Below are positions 1 through 8,685 of a stretch of DNA of 64,000 nucleotides, piece after piece; the first letter of the stretch is position 1, and the number at the start of each line of letters is the position of its first letter. Location: NCBI GenBank assembly GCA_902762615.1, contig CACWOX010000009.1, positions 1 through 64,000 of the forward strand, read 5' to 3'. Under the pieces are notes generated by a model. It ran no database searches. It worked only from the letters and a program-made list of their open reading frames with translations, and was not told the DNA's origin. The position numbers were made by a program, and so were the translations under genes. The DNA comes from an uncultured Ruminococcus sp. (lineage in GTDB: Bacteria; Bacillota; Clostridia; Oscillospirales; Acutalibacteraceae).

Positions 1-29
1 AGTAATTCGCGCTCTTCCTTATTTAGCAT
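1..29 (-). CDS. 5' end of an unidentified gene
   Basis: An ATG on the minus strand at 29-27 opens a frame that runs off the left edge, reading M-L-N-K-E-E-R-E-L. It is preceded by AGAGGTG about 6 nt upstream, a good ribosome binding site. Only nine codons are visible, so no product can be named. It is divergent from the gene at 103-672. Confidence 0.5.
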
Positions 30-100
30 AGCATTCACCTCTATGCTTCTATTTTATCACCCTTGTCAACTGCCTTATACTTTTTTTGGATTGCTATAAG

Positions 101-138
101 CAATGGAAGCAATGGAAGCAATGGAAGCAATGGAAACA
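101..138 (+). repeat. Tandem 9-bp repeat carrying start codons
   Basis: The unit GCAATGGAA is repeated four times, with a fifth degenerate copy. Each unit contains an ATG, so in-frame starts lie at 103, 112, 121, 130 and 139, and each GGAA sits 3 nt before the next ATG. Copy-number change by whole 9-bp units would add or remove Met-Glu-Ala without shifting frame. Confidence 0.85.
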
Positions 139-672
139 ATGAGTAATACGAACATTCTGCAAATATGGAAAAAGAAAATCCTCTTCGGTTATTATTGCAG
201 CCCTGCTGTGGTGTTTCCGGAAATGGAGAACGCGGGCTTTTCCTTCCGGCTCTTTCCCAACGGCAGGGTCATCTGGCAAACCTATTTTCTCAACCGCAAA
301 AAGGAGCCTATGGTAAAGCATTCCGGCATGATGGATATAAGCGAGGATTCCGTGAGCAAAATCAGCCGTATTCTGGCGGGATACGCCAAGGAGACAGACG
401 ACTTTCCCGAATTCATCAACAACGGCACCTGCGACGGCAGCTTCAATGATTTCGTATTCTGCGGCAAATTCGTCAGCTCGCTCAACATCCGATATAATGA
501 CGTGGCGCAGGTCATGCGGGAAAATCCAAAGTATTACGAAGAATTCCGCTTTGACATGGCGGACGAGAACAAAGTGCTCGCCATTTTTACCGGCATATGC
601 GATGTCCTTCGGGCGGACGGAATTGAGCTGTATCTGTATCATCTGAAGATCGCAAACGAAAAGATAATATAA
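103..672 (+). CDS. Hypothetical protein with repeated N-terminal Met-Glu-Ala
   Basis: I do not recognise this 189-residue protein. It has no signal peptide or membrane segment. The first 13 residues are M-E-A repeats produced by the 9-bp tandem repeat; the natural start could be any of five ATGs (103 to 139), and no strong ribosome binding site precedes the first one. The body is a compact mixed sequence with aromatic-rich stretches (FGYY, YYEEFRF, LYLYHL), which suggests a small soluble globular domain. It stands alone, followed by the metY promoter. A minus-strand frame covers the same bases but ends in an implausible His-Cys-Phe run translated from the repeat, which favours the plus strand. 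Confidence 0.6.
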   Translation: MEAMEAMEAMETMSNTNILQIWKKKILFGYYCSPAVVFPEMENAGFSFRLFPNGRVIWQTYFLNRKKEPMVKHSGMMDISEDSVSKISRILAGYAKETDDFPEFINNGTCDGSFNDFVFCGKFVSSLNIRYNDVAQVMRENPKYYEEFRFDMADENKVLAIFTGICDVLRADGIELYLYHLKIANEKII

Positions 673-687
673 TGCGTGTAATATTCC

Positions 688-716
688 TTGATTTTAGAGG
701 GAATGTGTGCTATAAT
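688..716 (+). promoter_or_regulatory. Sigma-A promoter of metY
   Basis: TTGATT at 688-693 and TATAAT at 711-716 are separated by 17 nt. TGC directly precedes the -10, giving an extended -10 element. It lies 56 nt before the metY start. Confidence 0.8.
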
Positions 717-771
717 TATGCTGCTCTTATTTTATGAATAATTCAATAAAAACACAAGGGAGACAATTGAT

Positions 772-2055
772 ATGAGTCAATTCAAAATAGCAACCAAATG
801 CGTACAGTCCGGCTACAGCCCCAAAAACGGCGAGCCAAGAGTGCTGCCCATCGCGCAGAGCACCACCTACAAATACGATTCCTCGGTGCAGATGGCAAAG
901 CTCTTTGATCTGGAGGAAGACGGATTTTTCTATACCCGCCTCGCCAATCCGACAGTTGACGCTGTGGAAAAGAAAATCGCCGACCTCGAAGGCGGCGTAA
1001 TGGCAATACTCACAAGCTCGGGACAGGCGGCATCCATGTATTCGGTGCTCAATGTCTGCAAGGCGGGCGATCACCTGATCAGCTCCTCCGCCATCTACGG
1101 TGGCACCTTCAACCTCTTCAACAAGACGCTGCGCGACATGGGGCTTGAAGTGGACTTCATCGACCCGGACGCTCCCATCGAGGAGATCAACAAGCTCTTC
1201 AAGGACAATACCAGATGTGTCTTTACCGAGATGCTCTCCAATCCGGCTCTTACCGTGCTCGATCTGGAAAAATGGGTAAATGCGGCTCATTCGCACGACG
1301 TGCCGGTCATCGTCGACAACACCTTCCCGACTGCCATTAACTGCCGCCCCATCGAATTCGGCGCTGATGTGGTGGTACATTCCACCAGCAAATATATGGA
1401 CGGTCACGCCTGCGCCCTCGGCGGCGTTGTGGTGGACAGCGGCAATTTCGACTGGAGAAACGGCAAATATCCCATGTTCACGCAGCCGGATGAGACATAT
1501 CACGGCGTTGTCTATGCCGATCACTTCGGAGCCGCCGCATACGGCGCCAAGATCAGAGTGCATCTCATGCGCGACATGGGCGCTATGATGGCTCCGCAGA
1601 ACGCATTTCTGCTCAATCTCGGTCTGGAAACGCTTCACCTGAGAATGCCCCGCCACTGCGAGAATGCGCAGGCGGTAGCCGAATTCCTTGCCGCCGATGA
1701 GCGCGTGGCATGGGTAAATTATCCCGGACTTCCCGGCAACAAATACTATGAGACTGCCCGCAAGTACATGCCAAACGGCACCTGCGGCGTCGTTTCCTTC
1801 GGTGTGAAGGGCGGCAGAGAGGCTGCCACAAAATTCATGGATTCGCTGAAACTTGCCGCCATTGTCACCCATGTGGCGGACGCACGCACCTGCGTGCTTC
1901 ATCCGGCAAGCACCACACACCGCCAGCTCAACGACAGGGAGCTTGAGGAATGCGGCGTTTCGCCCGACCTCATCCGCTTCTCGGTGGGCATAGAGGACGT
2001 AAGCGACATCATAGCCGACATAGATCAGGCTTTAACGGCAGCGGTATCCAAGTAA
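772..2055 (+). CDS. metY: O-acetylhomoserine sulfhydrylase (PLP-dependent)
   Basis: This 427-residue enzyme belongs to the Cys/Met-metabolism PLP family. The family makes homocysteine (or methionine) from O-acetylhomoserine and a sulfide donor in the cytosol. Family marks are the YTRLANPT segment near residue 60, the SSSAIYGGT segment, the VDNTFPT strand and the PLP lysine in HSTSKYMDGH (Lys207). The C-terminal HPASTTHRQL segment is typical of the sulfhydrylase branch rather than cystathionine gamma-synthase. Length is normal. The start has AGGGAG about 9 nt upstream. It is a single-gene unit with its own promoter and a terminator downstream. Substrate choice within the family cannot be proved from sequence alone. 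Confidence 0.9.
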   Translation: MSQFKIATKCVQSGYSPKNGEPRVLPIAQSTTYKYDSSVQMAKLFDLEEDGFFYTRLANPTVDAVEKKIADLEGGVMAILTSSGQAASMYSVLNVCKAGDHLISSSAIYGGTFNLFNKTLRDMGLEVDFIDPDAPIEEINKLFKDNTRCVFTEMLSNPALTVLDLEKWVNAAHSHDVPVIVDNTFPTAINCRPIEFGADVVVHSTSKYMDGHACALGGVVVDSGNFDWRNGKYPMFTQPDETYHGVVYADHFGAAAYGAKIRVHLMRDMGAMMAPQNAFLLNLGLETLHLRMPRHCENAQAVAEFLAADERVAWVNYPGLPGNKYYETARKYMPNGTCGVVSFGVKGGREAATKFMDSLKLAAIVTHVADARTCVLHPASTTHRQLNDRELEECGVSPDLIRFSVGIEDVSDIIADIDQALTAAVSK

Positions 2056-2118
2056 TACAAGCAATACAGGTGATCCAAATAATTCAAGTGATTAACCTGT
2101 GAACTGTGCCGCAGACCA

Positions 2119-2147
2119 TTGCATTTGCCAAATTAGTATGTTATAAT
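2119..2147 (+). promoter_or_regulatory. Sigma-A promoter of the patatin/acylation operon
   Basis: TTGCAT at 2119-2124 and TATAAT at 2142-2147 with a 17-nt spacer and TG at the extended -10 position. A terminator-like hairpin begins 3 nt after the -10, so the start of the transcript would fall inside the hairpin's left arm. Confidence 0.7.
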
Positions 2148-2149
2148 TG

Positions 2150-2186
2150 AAAATGCCTGTGCAGTATGCCTTGCACGGGCATTTTT
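2150..2186 (+). terminator. Intrinsic terminator of metY
   Basis: A 14-bp stem (2150-2163 with 2172-2185, one G-T pair), an 8-nt loop and a five-T tract. It lies 95 nt after the metY stop and abuts the promoter of the next operon. Confidence 0.75.
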
Positions 2187-2223
2187 GAATAGAATTATGA
2201 CAGAGTGGGAGAGATAACCATAC

Positions 2224-3093
2224 ATGAAGGTAGGACTTGTTCTTGAAGGCGGCGCTATGCGGGGACTTTACACCGCAGGAGTGCTGGACGTTTTTCTCGA
2301 CAGCGGCATAAAAGCCGATACGGTCATCGGCACCTCGGCAGGCGTGCTCTTCGGGGTGAATTACGCCTCCGGACAGCGCGGAAGGGCGCTTCGCTACAAC
2401 AAGAAATACGCTCCCAATGGCTGCTACATGGGAATACGTTCCCTGCTGACTACCGGAAACATCATCAACAAACAATTTGCCTATTACGACCTTCCCTCCA
2501 AGCTGGACATCTTTGATGAAGAAGCCTATGAGCGGTCGGGCGTGGATTTTTACGCCACCGTCACCAATGTGGAGACGGGTGAGCCGGAGTATATCAAAAT
2601 TACCGACTGCTTTGCACAGATGGAGGCTATGAGAGCGACCTCCGCTATGCCCTATGTTTCAAAGATCGTCGAATACGAAGGCAAAAAATACCTCGACGGC
2701 GGAGTGGCTGACAGCATTCCGGTGGACAAATGCATCGAAATGGGCTGCGATAAAGTGATCGTGGTGCTGACACGACCCATAGATTACCGCAAAGGCAAGA
2801 CAAATCCCAAGCTCGCCAATATGCTCTACGGCAGGAAATATCCTAAGATCGCCGAGCGCATGAATAACCGATACGCGGAGTACAACGCCTGTGTGGAAAA
2901 AATAATCGAAATGGAAAAGCGCGGCAAGATATTCGTGATACGTCCCTCCCGCACGGTAAAAGTCAAACACATCGAGCGCAGCAGGGAAAGGCTGCAGGAA
3001 ATTTACGACCTCGGTGCGGCGGACTGCGCGGCATCTTTGGACGCGCTCAAAGCGTATTTGCACAATGAATCTGACATGAAAGGTGCAGAGTAA
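2224..3093 (+). CDS. Patatin-like phospholipase
   Basis: A 289-residue patatin/RssA-type acyl hydrolase. The oxyanion-hole stretch LEGGAMRG is at residues 7-14, the nucleophile Ser38 sits in GTSAG, and the catalytic Asp is in YLDGGVADS near residue 160. Together they form the family's Ser-Asp dyad. There is no signal peptide, so it should act in the cytosol, probably on membrane lipids or acyl esters. It is the first gene of a six-gene operon; its TAA is one nucleotide before the next start. Its position suggests lipid or acyl-donor turnover linked to the exported O-acylation genes behind it, but that link is inferred from context only. Confidence 0.85.
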   Translation: MKVGLVLEGGAMRGLYTAGVLDVFLDSGIKADTVIGTSAGVLFGVNYASGQRGRALRYNKKYAPNGCYMGIRSLLTTGNIINKQFAYYDLPSKLDIFDEEAYERSGVDFYATVTNVETGEPEYIKITDCFAQMEAMRATSAMPYVSKIVEYEGKKYLDGGVADSIPVDKCIEMGCDKVIVVLTRPIDYRKGKTNPKLANMLYGRKYPKIAERMNNRYAEYNACVEKIIEMEKRGKIFVIRPSRTVKVKHIERSRERLQEIYDLGAADCAASLDALKAYLHNESDMKGAE

Positions 3094-3094
3094 A

Positions 3095-4393
3095 ATGAAA
3101 AGACAAAATATGCACTTTGTTTTTACTATGTGGTGGTTTATTCTGTGTGCCGTTGTCGGCATTGCCATTGTCTTTTTCACTACCGACAGGGAACGCATAT
3201 CATACGATGAAAACAGAGTGCTTCAGAATGCGCCGGATTTTTCCTTAGGCAGTTTTAAGAGCGGAGAGTATTCGGAGGCTTTTGAAAACTTTTTGTCCGA
3301 CAGCATACCCGGGCGCAAAATGCTGATAAAAATGTCGGACAGCATTCTCTCATGCATTTCAGCCAACACCTCAGATGATTTGTATTATCTGGACACAACA
3401 GAAAAAGACATTGAGGAATTTCTCAATGAAAACGCACCCGATTCCGCAGAGGAATCCGCCGATGATACCCGCGAAATCTCAACGCCCAATAACGGCGACG
3501 CACAGTCGGACGGAGACATGGCAAGGCTGACTGTTTTTCTGAAGGACGACAAAAAGGTGGAACTGATGACATATGACTCCTATGCCATGACAACCTCTGC
3601 CGCCAATCTCGACAAGCTGGCTCAGCAGCTGCCGGACGACGGCAAGGTCTATTTTACCACCATGTCGTTTCCCGGGGTAATCCGGCGCTACTGCAACAAT
3701 TTCAGAGATTTTACCGGCTGGAAATCAACGCTTCCGGAAAAAATGGATCAGCTCACATCGGACAAGGTCGTGTGCATTGACTCCTACGAGGCTCTTGAAC
3801 CCCACATTCTGGAGGGAGAAGACCTGTTTCTTCACACCAATCACCAGTGGAACGACCGCGGCGCGTATTACGTTTTCAGCAAATGCATGGAGACGCAGGG
3901 ACTTGAGCCTACGCCGTTTGATGAATATGAGTACAACGTAAACACCGCGTCCTACACCATAGACGGCGGTGGATACGACTATTATAATCTTTTATACCCG
4001 CTGGCTCCGGCTGACAATTACATTGTGATACAGTCACAATACAGGCAGTCTGTTCCGTTTATGACATATAATGTAGCATCCACCATGGCTTATCTCAACG
4101 GGCAGCAGACGCCTTGGAAGACTGTGGAAACCGGATTTCACACCGGCAGGAACGCCCTTGTTCTGGGGGATTGCTTCTGTCTGGCGGTAATGCCTTATCT
4201 GCTGCCGTATTACGACGAGGTGCATACCACACGTCTGAATGAGGTGTATTTCGACAGGAAAGGTCTTGGCAAACCGGTAGCGCAGTTAATAGCCGATCTG
4301 GAAATAGACGATATTTATTACATTTCATCCGAGTCAAGCGGCGTCAATTCCAAAACCCTGCAATACAGCGTGGGCGTGAATTTATTCAAATAG
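3095..4393 (+). CDS. DHHW/AlgJ-like membrane-anchored protein A
   Basis: A 432-residue DHHW-family protein related to the AlgJ/AlgX SGNH-like acetyltransferase-esterases. One N-terminal membrane helix (about residues 8-28) places the rest outside the cell; residues about 110-145 are acidic and low-complexity. In the family, an Asp-x-His motif and a Ser in GDS form the catalytic triad. Here the corresponding segments are LHTNHQWN and LVLGDCF, so Asp became Asn, His became Gln and Ser became Cys (Cys360). I chose ATG 3095 over an in-frame GTG at 3083 because AAAGGTG lies 9 nt before it. It is followed after 30 nt by an RCC1 protein and has a paralog at 7358-8668. Confidence 0.8.
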   Translation: MKRQNMHFVFTMWWFILCAVVGIAIVFFTTDRERISYDENRVLQNAPDFSLGSFKSGEYSEAFENFLSDSIPGRKMLIKMSDSILSCISANTSDDLYYLDTTEKDIEEFLNENAPDSAEESADDTREISTPNNGDAQSDGDMARLTVFLKDDKKVELMTYDSYAMTTSAANLDKLAQQLPDDGKVYFTTMSFPGVIRRYCNNFRDFTGWKSTLPEKMDQLTSDKVVCIDSYEALEPHILEGEDLFLHTNHQWNDRGAYYVFSKCMETQGLEPTPFDEYEYNVNTASYTIDGGGYDYYNLLYPLAPADNYIVIQSQYRQSVPFMTYNVASTMAYLNGQQTPWKTVETGFHTGRNALVLGDCFCLAVMPYLLPYYDEVHTTRLNEVYFDRKGLGKPVAQLIADLEIDDIYYISSESSGVNSKTLQYSVGVNLFK

Positions 4394-4423
4394 CAAAAGC
4401 TTTTTATCGCACAGGGGGCAGCA

Positions 4424-5857
4424 ATGGATACAGAAAAAACAGAAGGACGGTTTCCGTTACGTACCGTCAGGATTTCGATAGCGGCAGCGGCGGTCATGAC
4501 AGTGGCGTTGGGACTCACTGTCCGAAATCAATCGCCCATCAACGCCGGATTGGCTTCACTCGCCGCGTCTTTGGGAAACTACGATATGGCTCAGGATTTC
4601 TTAAACGAAATAGATGCCGGCAACGAGGAAAAATATTATAAAGACGGCGCTTATCATATAGCCGATGCCATGCTTAAACGAGGTGACTACGACCTTGCGC
4701 TGGAAAGATTCTCCGGACTTGGCGATTATGCCGACAGCAAGGACAAAGCCTGCGAGTGTATCCTGCAAAAAGCCGAGGCGCTCATGAACGACGGGGATTA
4801 TCAGACCGCGATCAATCTGATCAGGGAAATACTGTATTATGACGGAAGTCAGGAGCTTTATAAAGAGTGTCAGTATCGGATGGCAAAGCAGCAGATTGAC
4901 AGCGGCGAATGGCTGATAGGAATTAGGCTGCTGTGGAGCATAAGGGATTACAAGGACGCAAAGGAGCTTGCGCAAAATGCTTTGCGGCAAAACTACGGGA
5001 CGACCGATATCAGCACGGTGGTAAACGACAGTTTTATGCTTGACCCCGAGGTAGCTCAGAAGTACGTGGAGCTGAGTGAAAAAAGGGAAAAGCTGAGAGA
5101 GGGCGCCATTGCCGTCGGCTTCTATCATACCGTGGGACTCAGCAGCGGCGGCAGTGTGCTTTCCTGCGGGAACAATGAGCGCGGTCAGTGCGATACGGCA
5201 GGCTGGGATCACGTTACGCAGGTAGCCGCGGGAGCTTATCACACCGTTGCGCTTCGTGACGACGGAACGGTGCTGGCATGCGGCGACAACACTTACGGTC
5301 AGTGCGACGTAAGCGGCTGGAAAGATGTGGTTCAGATTGCCGCTTCGGATTACAACACGGCAGGTTTGCTGTCAGACGGCAGGGTGGTCACCTGCGGATT
5401 CAACAAGTGGACGCAGGTCGAAGGGTGGAACAATATCGCCCGAATATGCAGCGGCTCCTATTCCCTGTCCGGCATATCCCTGAGCGGAGAACTGGTGTCA
5501 ACGCACCGTTCCTGTCTGCTGGACGGCAAAATAGCCGACGCCGCCATGTCAACCTCGTACGCTGTGGGGCTGGATTACGCGGGAAAGGTTGTATCCTCCG
5601 GCAAATCAAGCCCGTGGAGCGAGGCGATCGCGGTGTATGCCGGCGGTGACAATGTGGGCATCATAGATGCCGACGGCAAGCCGCACATTTACAACCGCAG
5701 GCAATCAGTCCATTACAGCCTGCCTTCCCAAAAGAATGCCGTTGGCATGTCTCTGGGAGGCACGCATTTCGCGGTGCTTTACGATGACGGCAGCGTACAC
5801 TGCGACGGCGACAACGCCTACGGTCAGTGCGACACCGGCACATGGAATCTCGGTTGA
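4424..5857 (+). CDS. Membrane-anchored helical-repeat/RCC1 propeller protein A
   Basis: A 477-residue protein with three parts: a membrane helix at about residues 15-34, a helical-repeat region at about 40-215 with GDYADSKDKA and DYKDAKELA repeats of the kind common in clostridial surface proteins, and an RCC1 beta-propeller from about 225 to the end. The propeller blades carry C-G-x-N-x-x-G-Q-C-D instead of the usual W/V-G-x-N-x-x-G-Q-L-G, so several blades have a C-x6-C pair. Such propellers are binding platforms; no catalytic function is implied. The orientation (positive N-terminus, single helix) predicts an external propeller. It sits between a DHHW protein and an MBOAT acyltransferase and has an equally long paralog at 8686-10119. 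Confidence 0.85.
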   Translation: MDTEKTEGRFPLRTVRISIAAAAVMTVALGLTVRNQSPINAGLASLAASLGNYDMAQDFLNEIDAGNEEKYYKDGAYHIADAMLKRGDYDLALERFSGLGDYADSKDKACECILQKAEALMNDGDYQTAINLIREILYYDGSQELYKECQYRMAKQQIDSGEWLIGIRLLWSIRDYKDAKELAQNALRQNYGTTDISTVVNDSFMLDPEVAQKYVELSEKREKLREGAIAVGFYHTVGLSSGGSVLSCGNNERGQCDTAGWDHVTQVAAGAYHTVALRDDGTVLACGDNTYGQCDVSGWKDVVQIAASDYNTAGLLSDGRVVTCGFNKWTQVEGWNNIARICSGSYSLSGISLSGELVSTHRSCLLDGKIADAAMSTSYAVGLDYAGKVVSSGKSSPWSEAIAVYAGGDNVGIIDADGKPHIYNRRQSVHYSLPSQKNAVGMSLGGTHFAVLYDDGSVHCDGDNAYGQCDTGTWNLG

Positions 5858-5905
5858 CATTCCCCTTATCCTTATTATCAATGAAAGGCAAGTGAAATCA
5901 CAGTC

Positions 5906-7318
5906 ATGGTTTTTTCAAGTATGACATTTTTGCTTTTGTTTCTGCCTGTAACGCTTCTCCTGTATTCGCTCAGAAGCAGCATCAGATGGAAAAACGGAGT
6001 CCTGCTGGCAGCCTCGCTCATTTTTTACGCATGGGGAGAACCGGTTTACATACTGCTTATGCTGATGTCGGTAGGGTTCAATTATATCTGCGCGCTGGGC
6101 ATCGACCGCAGCTCGTCGGACAGGCTTTTGCGTAAGCTCTGGCTGGTGCTGGGCATCGTCTCCTCATTAATATTCCTGCTGTGGTTTAAATACGCGGCAT
6201 TTCTGACCAACTCCTTTGCAGATCTTTTTTCACTATCCTATCACATTGCGGATAAGAAGCTGCCTATCGGTATTTCGTTCTACACGTTTCAGGTTTTCAC
6301 CTATACGGTAGACGTTTACCGCAAAAAGGCGGCTGTTCAAAAGAACCCCGCAAAGCTCCTGCTGTATGTGAGCTGCTTCCCGCAGCTGATCGCCGGTCCG
6401 ATCGTTCAGTATGCCGACGTCGCCAAAATGCTGGACAACCGTCCCTTTAACACCGTGCGGTTTTCCGAAGGCGCCAGACGCTTTGCCGTCGGTCTTGCCA
6501 AAAAGGTCATTCTTGCCAACCTGTGCGGAGCGGCTATATCCCGCATCGACCCGGCAGACACGACGACCGTCGTATCGGTTGCCGGAGCATGGTACGCCGC
6601 GTTGATGTACACCTTCCAGATATACTTCGATTTCTCCGCCTATTCCGATATGGCAATCGGTCTGGGAAGGCTCTTTGGCTTCGATTACAAGGAGAATTTC
6701 AACTACCCCTATGTTTCCAGAAGCATCACGGATTTCTGGAGAAGATGGCACATTTCCCTCAGCAGCTTTTTCAGAGATTACGTTTACATTCCGCTGGGAG
6801 GAAGCCGCTGCTCGGTTCGCCGCGCCATTTTCAATATGATGGTAGTGTGGTCGCTCACAGGCATGTGGCACGGCGCCAGCTGGAATTTCATTTTGTGGGG
6901 CATGTATTACGGCGTGCTGCTGATCATTGAGAAATACGTTATCGGACGCGATAAAATTGAAAAGATACCCTTTATCGTCAGAATACCGTTTGTGTTTGTG
7001 ATTGCCATGATAGGCTGGGTGCTGTTTTATCACACCGATCTGTCGCTCGCGTTCCGTCAGATCGGAGCAATGTTCGGCATTGGCGGAGCGGGCATGGAGC
7101 TGGTTGACCCTCTGACAGCCGCGGTCATACGCAAATATTCCGTGCTGCCGCTGATAGCAGCCGTCGCCTCGCTCCCGATTCTTCCCGCCATAAAGAAAAG
7201 ATTTTCCGGCGCGGCAGCCCAGACGCTTTCCTACGTTGCCGCAACCGCACTGATGGTGCTGTCGATTATCTTCCTGGTCGGTCAGAGCTACAACCCCTTT
7301 ATCTATTTCAGATTTTAG
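5906..7318 (+). CDS. MBOAT O-acyltransferase (AlgI-like)
   Basis: A 470-residue polytopic membrane protein of the membrane-bound O-acyltransferase family. It shows the family's conserved NFNYPYVSRSITDFWRRWHISL segment in part and the active-site His in MWHGASWNF (His322). AlgI-type members pass an acyl group, usually acetyl, across the membrane to a partner that modifies an exported polysaccharide. Its neighbours are two DHHW-type candidate partners and two RCC1 proteins. The ribosome binding site is weak (AAAGG about 18 nt upstream); a second ATG lies at 5921. The acceptor is unknown; a cell-wall or surface polymer is the reasonable guess. Confidence 0.9.
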   Translation: MVFSSMTFLLLFLPVTLLLYSLRSSIRWKNGVLLAASLIFYAWGEPVYILLMLMSVGFNYICALGIDRSSSDRLLRKLWLVLGIVSSLIFLLWFKYAAFLTNSFADLFSLSYHIADKKLPIGISFYTFQVFTYTVDVYRKKAAVQKNPAKLLLYVSCFPQLIAGPIVQYADVAKMLDNRPFNTVRFSEGARRFAVGLAKKVILANLCGAAISRIDPADTTTVVSVAGAWYAALMYTFQIYFDFSAYSDMAIGLGRLFGFDYKENFNYPYVSRSITDFWRRWHISLSSFFRDYVYIPLGGSRCSVRRAIFNMMVVWSLTGMWHGASWNFILWGMYYGVLLIIEKYVIGRDKIEKIPFIVRIPFVFVIAMIGWVLFYHTDLSLAFRQIGAMFGIGGAGMELVDPLTAAVIRKYSVLPLIAAVASLPILPAIKKRFSGAAAQTLSYVAATALMVLSIIFLVGQSYNPFIYFRF

Positions 7319-7357
7319 CGAAATCATTCTCTTCTTGGAAAGGACTTGTATGCGATT

Positions 7358-8668
7358 ATGAAAAAACGTTCCGGTTTTTTTATGCTGACAATGTGGTGGT
7401 TTATCCTGCTTGCCATTATCGGCGGGCTTGTGGTGCTTTTCACCCCCAACCGGGAGCGGATATCCCAGGACGAAAACAGGGTGCTGCAAAACGCTCCGAA
7501 ATTCACCCTCAGCAGCTTTGCCAAAGGAGAATACGCGTCGAAGTTTGAGGATTTTCTTTCCGACAGCATACCGGGCAGAAAGGCATTGATCAACATTTCG
7601 GATAAACTCACCGGTCTGATGTCCCGAAATACCGACGAGGACATGTACCATCTCGACAATACCGACAAAGAGGTTGCCGATTATCAGGGCGACGGCAGCG
7701 GCTCTCCGGATTCCGGTCAGCCGTCATCGCAAAACAGCGGCGACGAAAACAACCATTCTTCCGACGAACAGGACAGTGACAAATCAGGCAAAGACGCTCA
7801 TTTCGAGCTGGTCAAGCGCAACGGCGGCACGACCCCGATTTACACCTATTCCTACGCCAATATAAAGCGGGTCGCCGGAAATATCGAACAATACGCCGAT
7901 CTGCTGCCGGATGACGGTCATGTGTATTTTACCTTGGTGCCGTTCCCCAAGCTTGCCCGCAGATTTACCGGCAATCTCGACACATACAGCGGATGGCGGT
8001 GCGACGTATTTGATGAAATGAAAAAGCTGACCTCGGACAAGGTGCGGTATTTTGATACCCTCAGCATTCTGGAGCCTCACATGCTCGAAGGGGAGGATCT
8101 TTTCCTTCACGGCAATCACCAATGGAATATCAAAGGCTCCTATTACGTGTACTGTGAAATGATTAAAGCACAGGGGCTCACTCCCACGCCTTATGATGAA
8201 TATGACTATAAAGTCAACCATCCGCAGACGGGAAGCGCTGTTACAAAGGCAAACGATACCTACGAACTGCTTTATCCTCTCGCGCCCTCCAATAATTACA
8301 GGGTGAAGAACATCAATCAAAAAGAGAAAATCCCCTTCATGGCGTACAACACGGCGGCGACCTCCGCTTACCTTTACGGATATGTCCAGCCGTGGAAAAC
8401 GGTGACAACAGGCTTTCATACCGGACGCAACGCTCTGGTCATCGGCGACTGCTTTGATCTGTCGCTTACGCCCTTCCTGCTTCCCTATTATGACACGGTG
8501 CACAAAACAGATATCCGATACATCGTGTTTGACAGAAAGAAGCTGGGAACATCGGTGGCTGATATGATGAAGCGCAATTCGATCGACGACGTTTACTTCA
8601 TTTTCTCCGAAGCGAACGACGTCAACTCAGCCACATTGCTTCACGCCCTGACGGATAATCTTAACTGA
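7358..8668 (+). CDS. DHHW/AlgJ-like membrane-anchored protein B
   Basis: Paralog of the 3095-4393 product, 436 residues. The N-terminal helix has the same TMWWFIL core, and the extracellular part is colinear. Residues about 110-150 are Ser/Asp/Gly/Gln-rich linker, diverged from protein A. The catalytic positions are again altered: LHGNHQWN replaces the D-x-H motif and LVIGDCF has Cys365 in place of Ser. I chose ATG 7358 because it aligns with the start of protein A; an in-frame TTG at 7346 lies only 2 nt after GGAAAGGA. The TGA overlaps the ATGATG just before the following RCC1 gene, so translation of the pair is likely coupled. Confidence 0.8.
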   Translation: MKKRSGFFMLTMWWFILLAIIGGLVVLFTPNRERISQDENRVLQNAPKFTLSSFAKGEYASKFEDFLSDSIPGRKALINISDKLTGLMSRNTDEDMYHLDNTDKEVADYQGDGSGSPDSGQPSSQNSGDENNHSSDEQDSDKSGKDAHFELVKRNGGTTPIYTYSYANIKRVAGNIEQYADLLPDDGHVYFTLVPFPKLARRFTGNLDTYSGWRCDVFDEMKKLTSDKVRYFDTLSILEPHMLEGEDLFLHGNHQWNIKGSYYVYCEMIKAQGLTPTPYDEYDYKVNHPQTGSAVTKANDTYELLYPLAPSNNYRVKNINQKEKIPFMAYNTAATSAYLYGYVQPWKTVTTGFHTGRNALVIGDCFDLSLTPFLLPYYDTVHKTDIRYIVFDRKKLGTSVADMMKRNSIDDVYFIFSEANDVNSATLLHALTDNLN

Positions 8669-8685
8669 TGATGAGGAGACAGGCA

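Noticed and set aside
727-1920. A 397-residue minus-strand open frame over metY
   Set aside because: No ribosome binding site or family features; the plus strand encodes a full-length metY.
6233-7651. A 472-residue minus-strand open frame over the MBOAT and DHHW genes
   Set aside because: It spans two real genes and an intergenic gap and has no recognisable domain.
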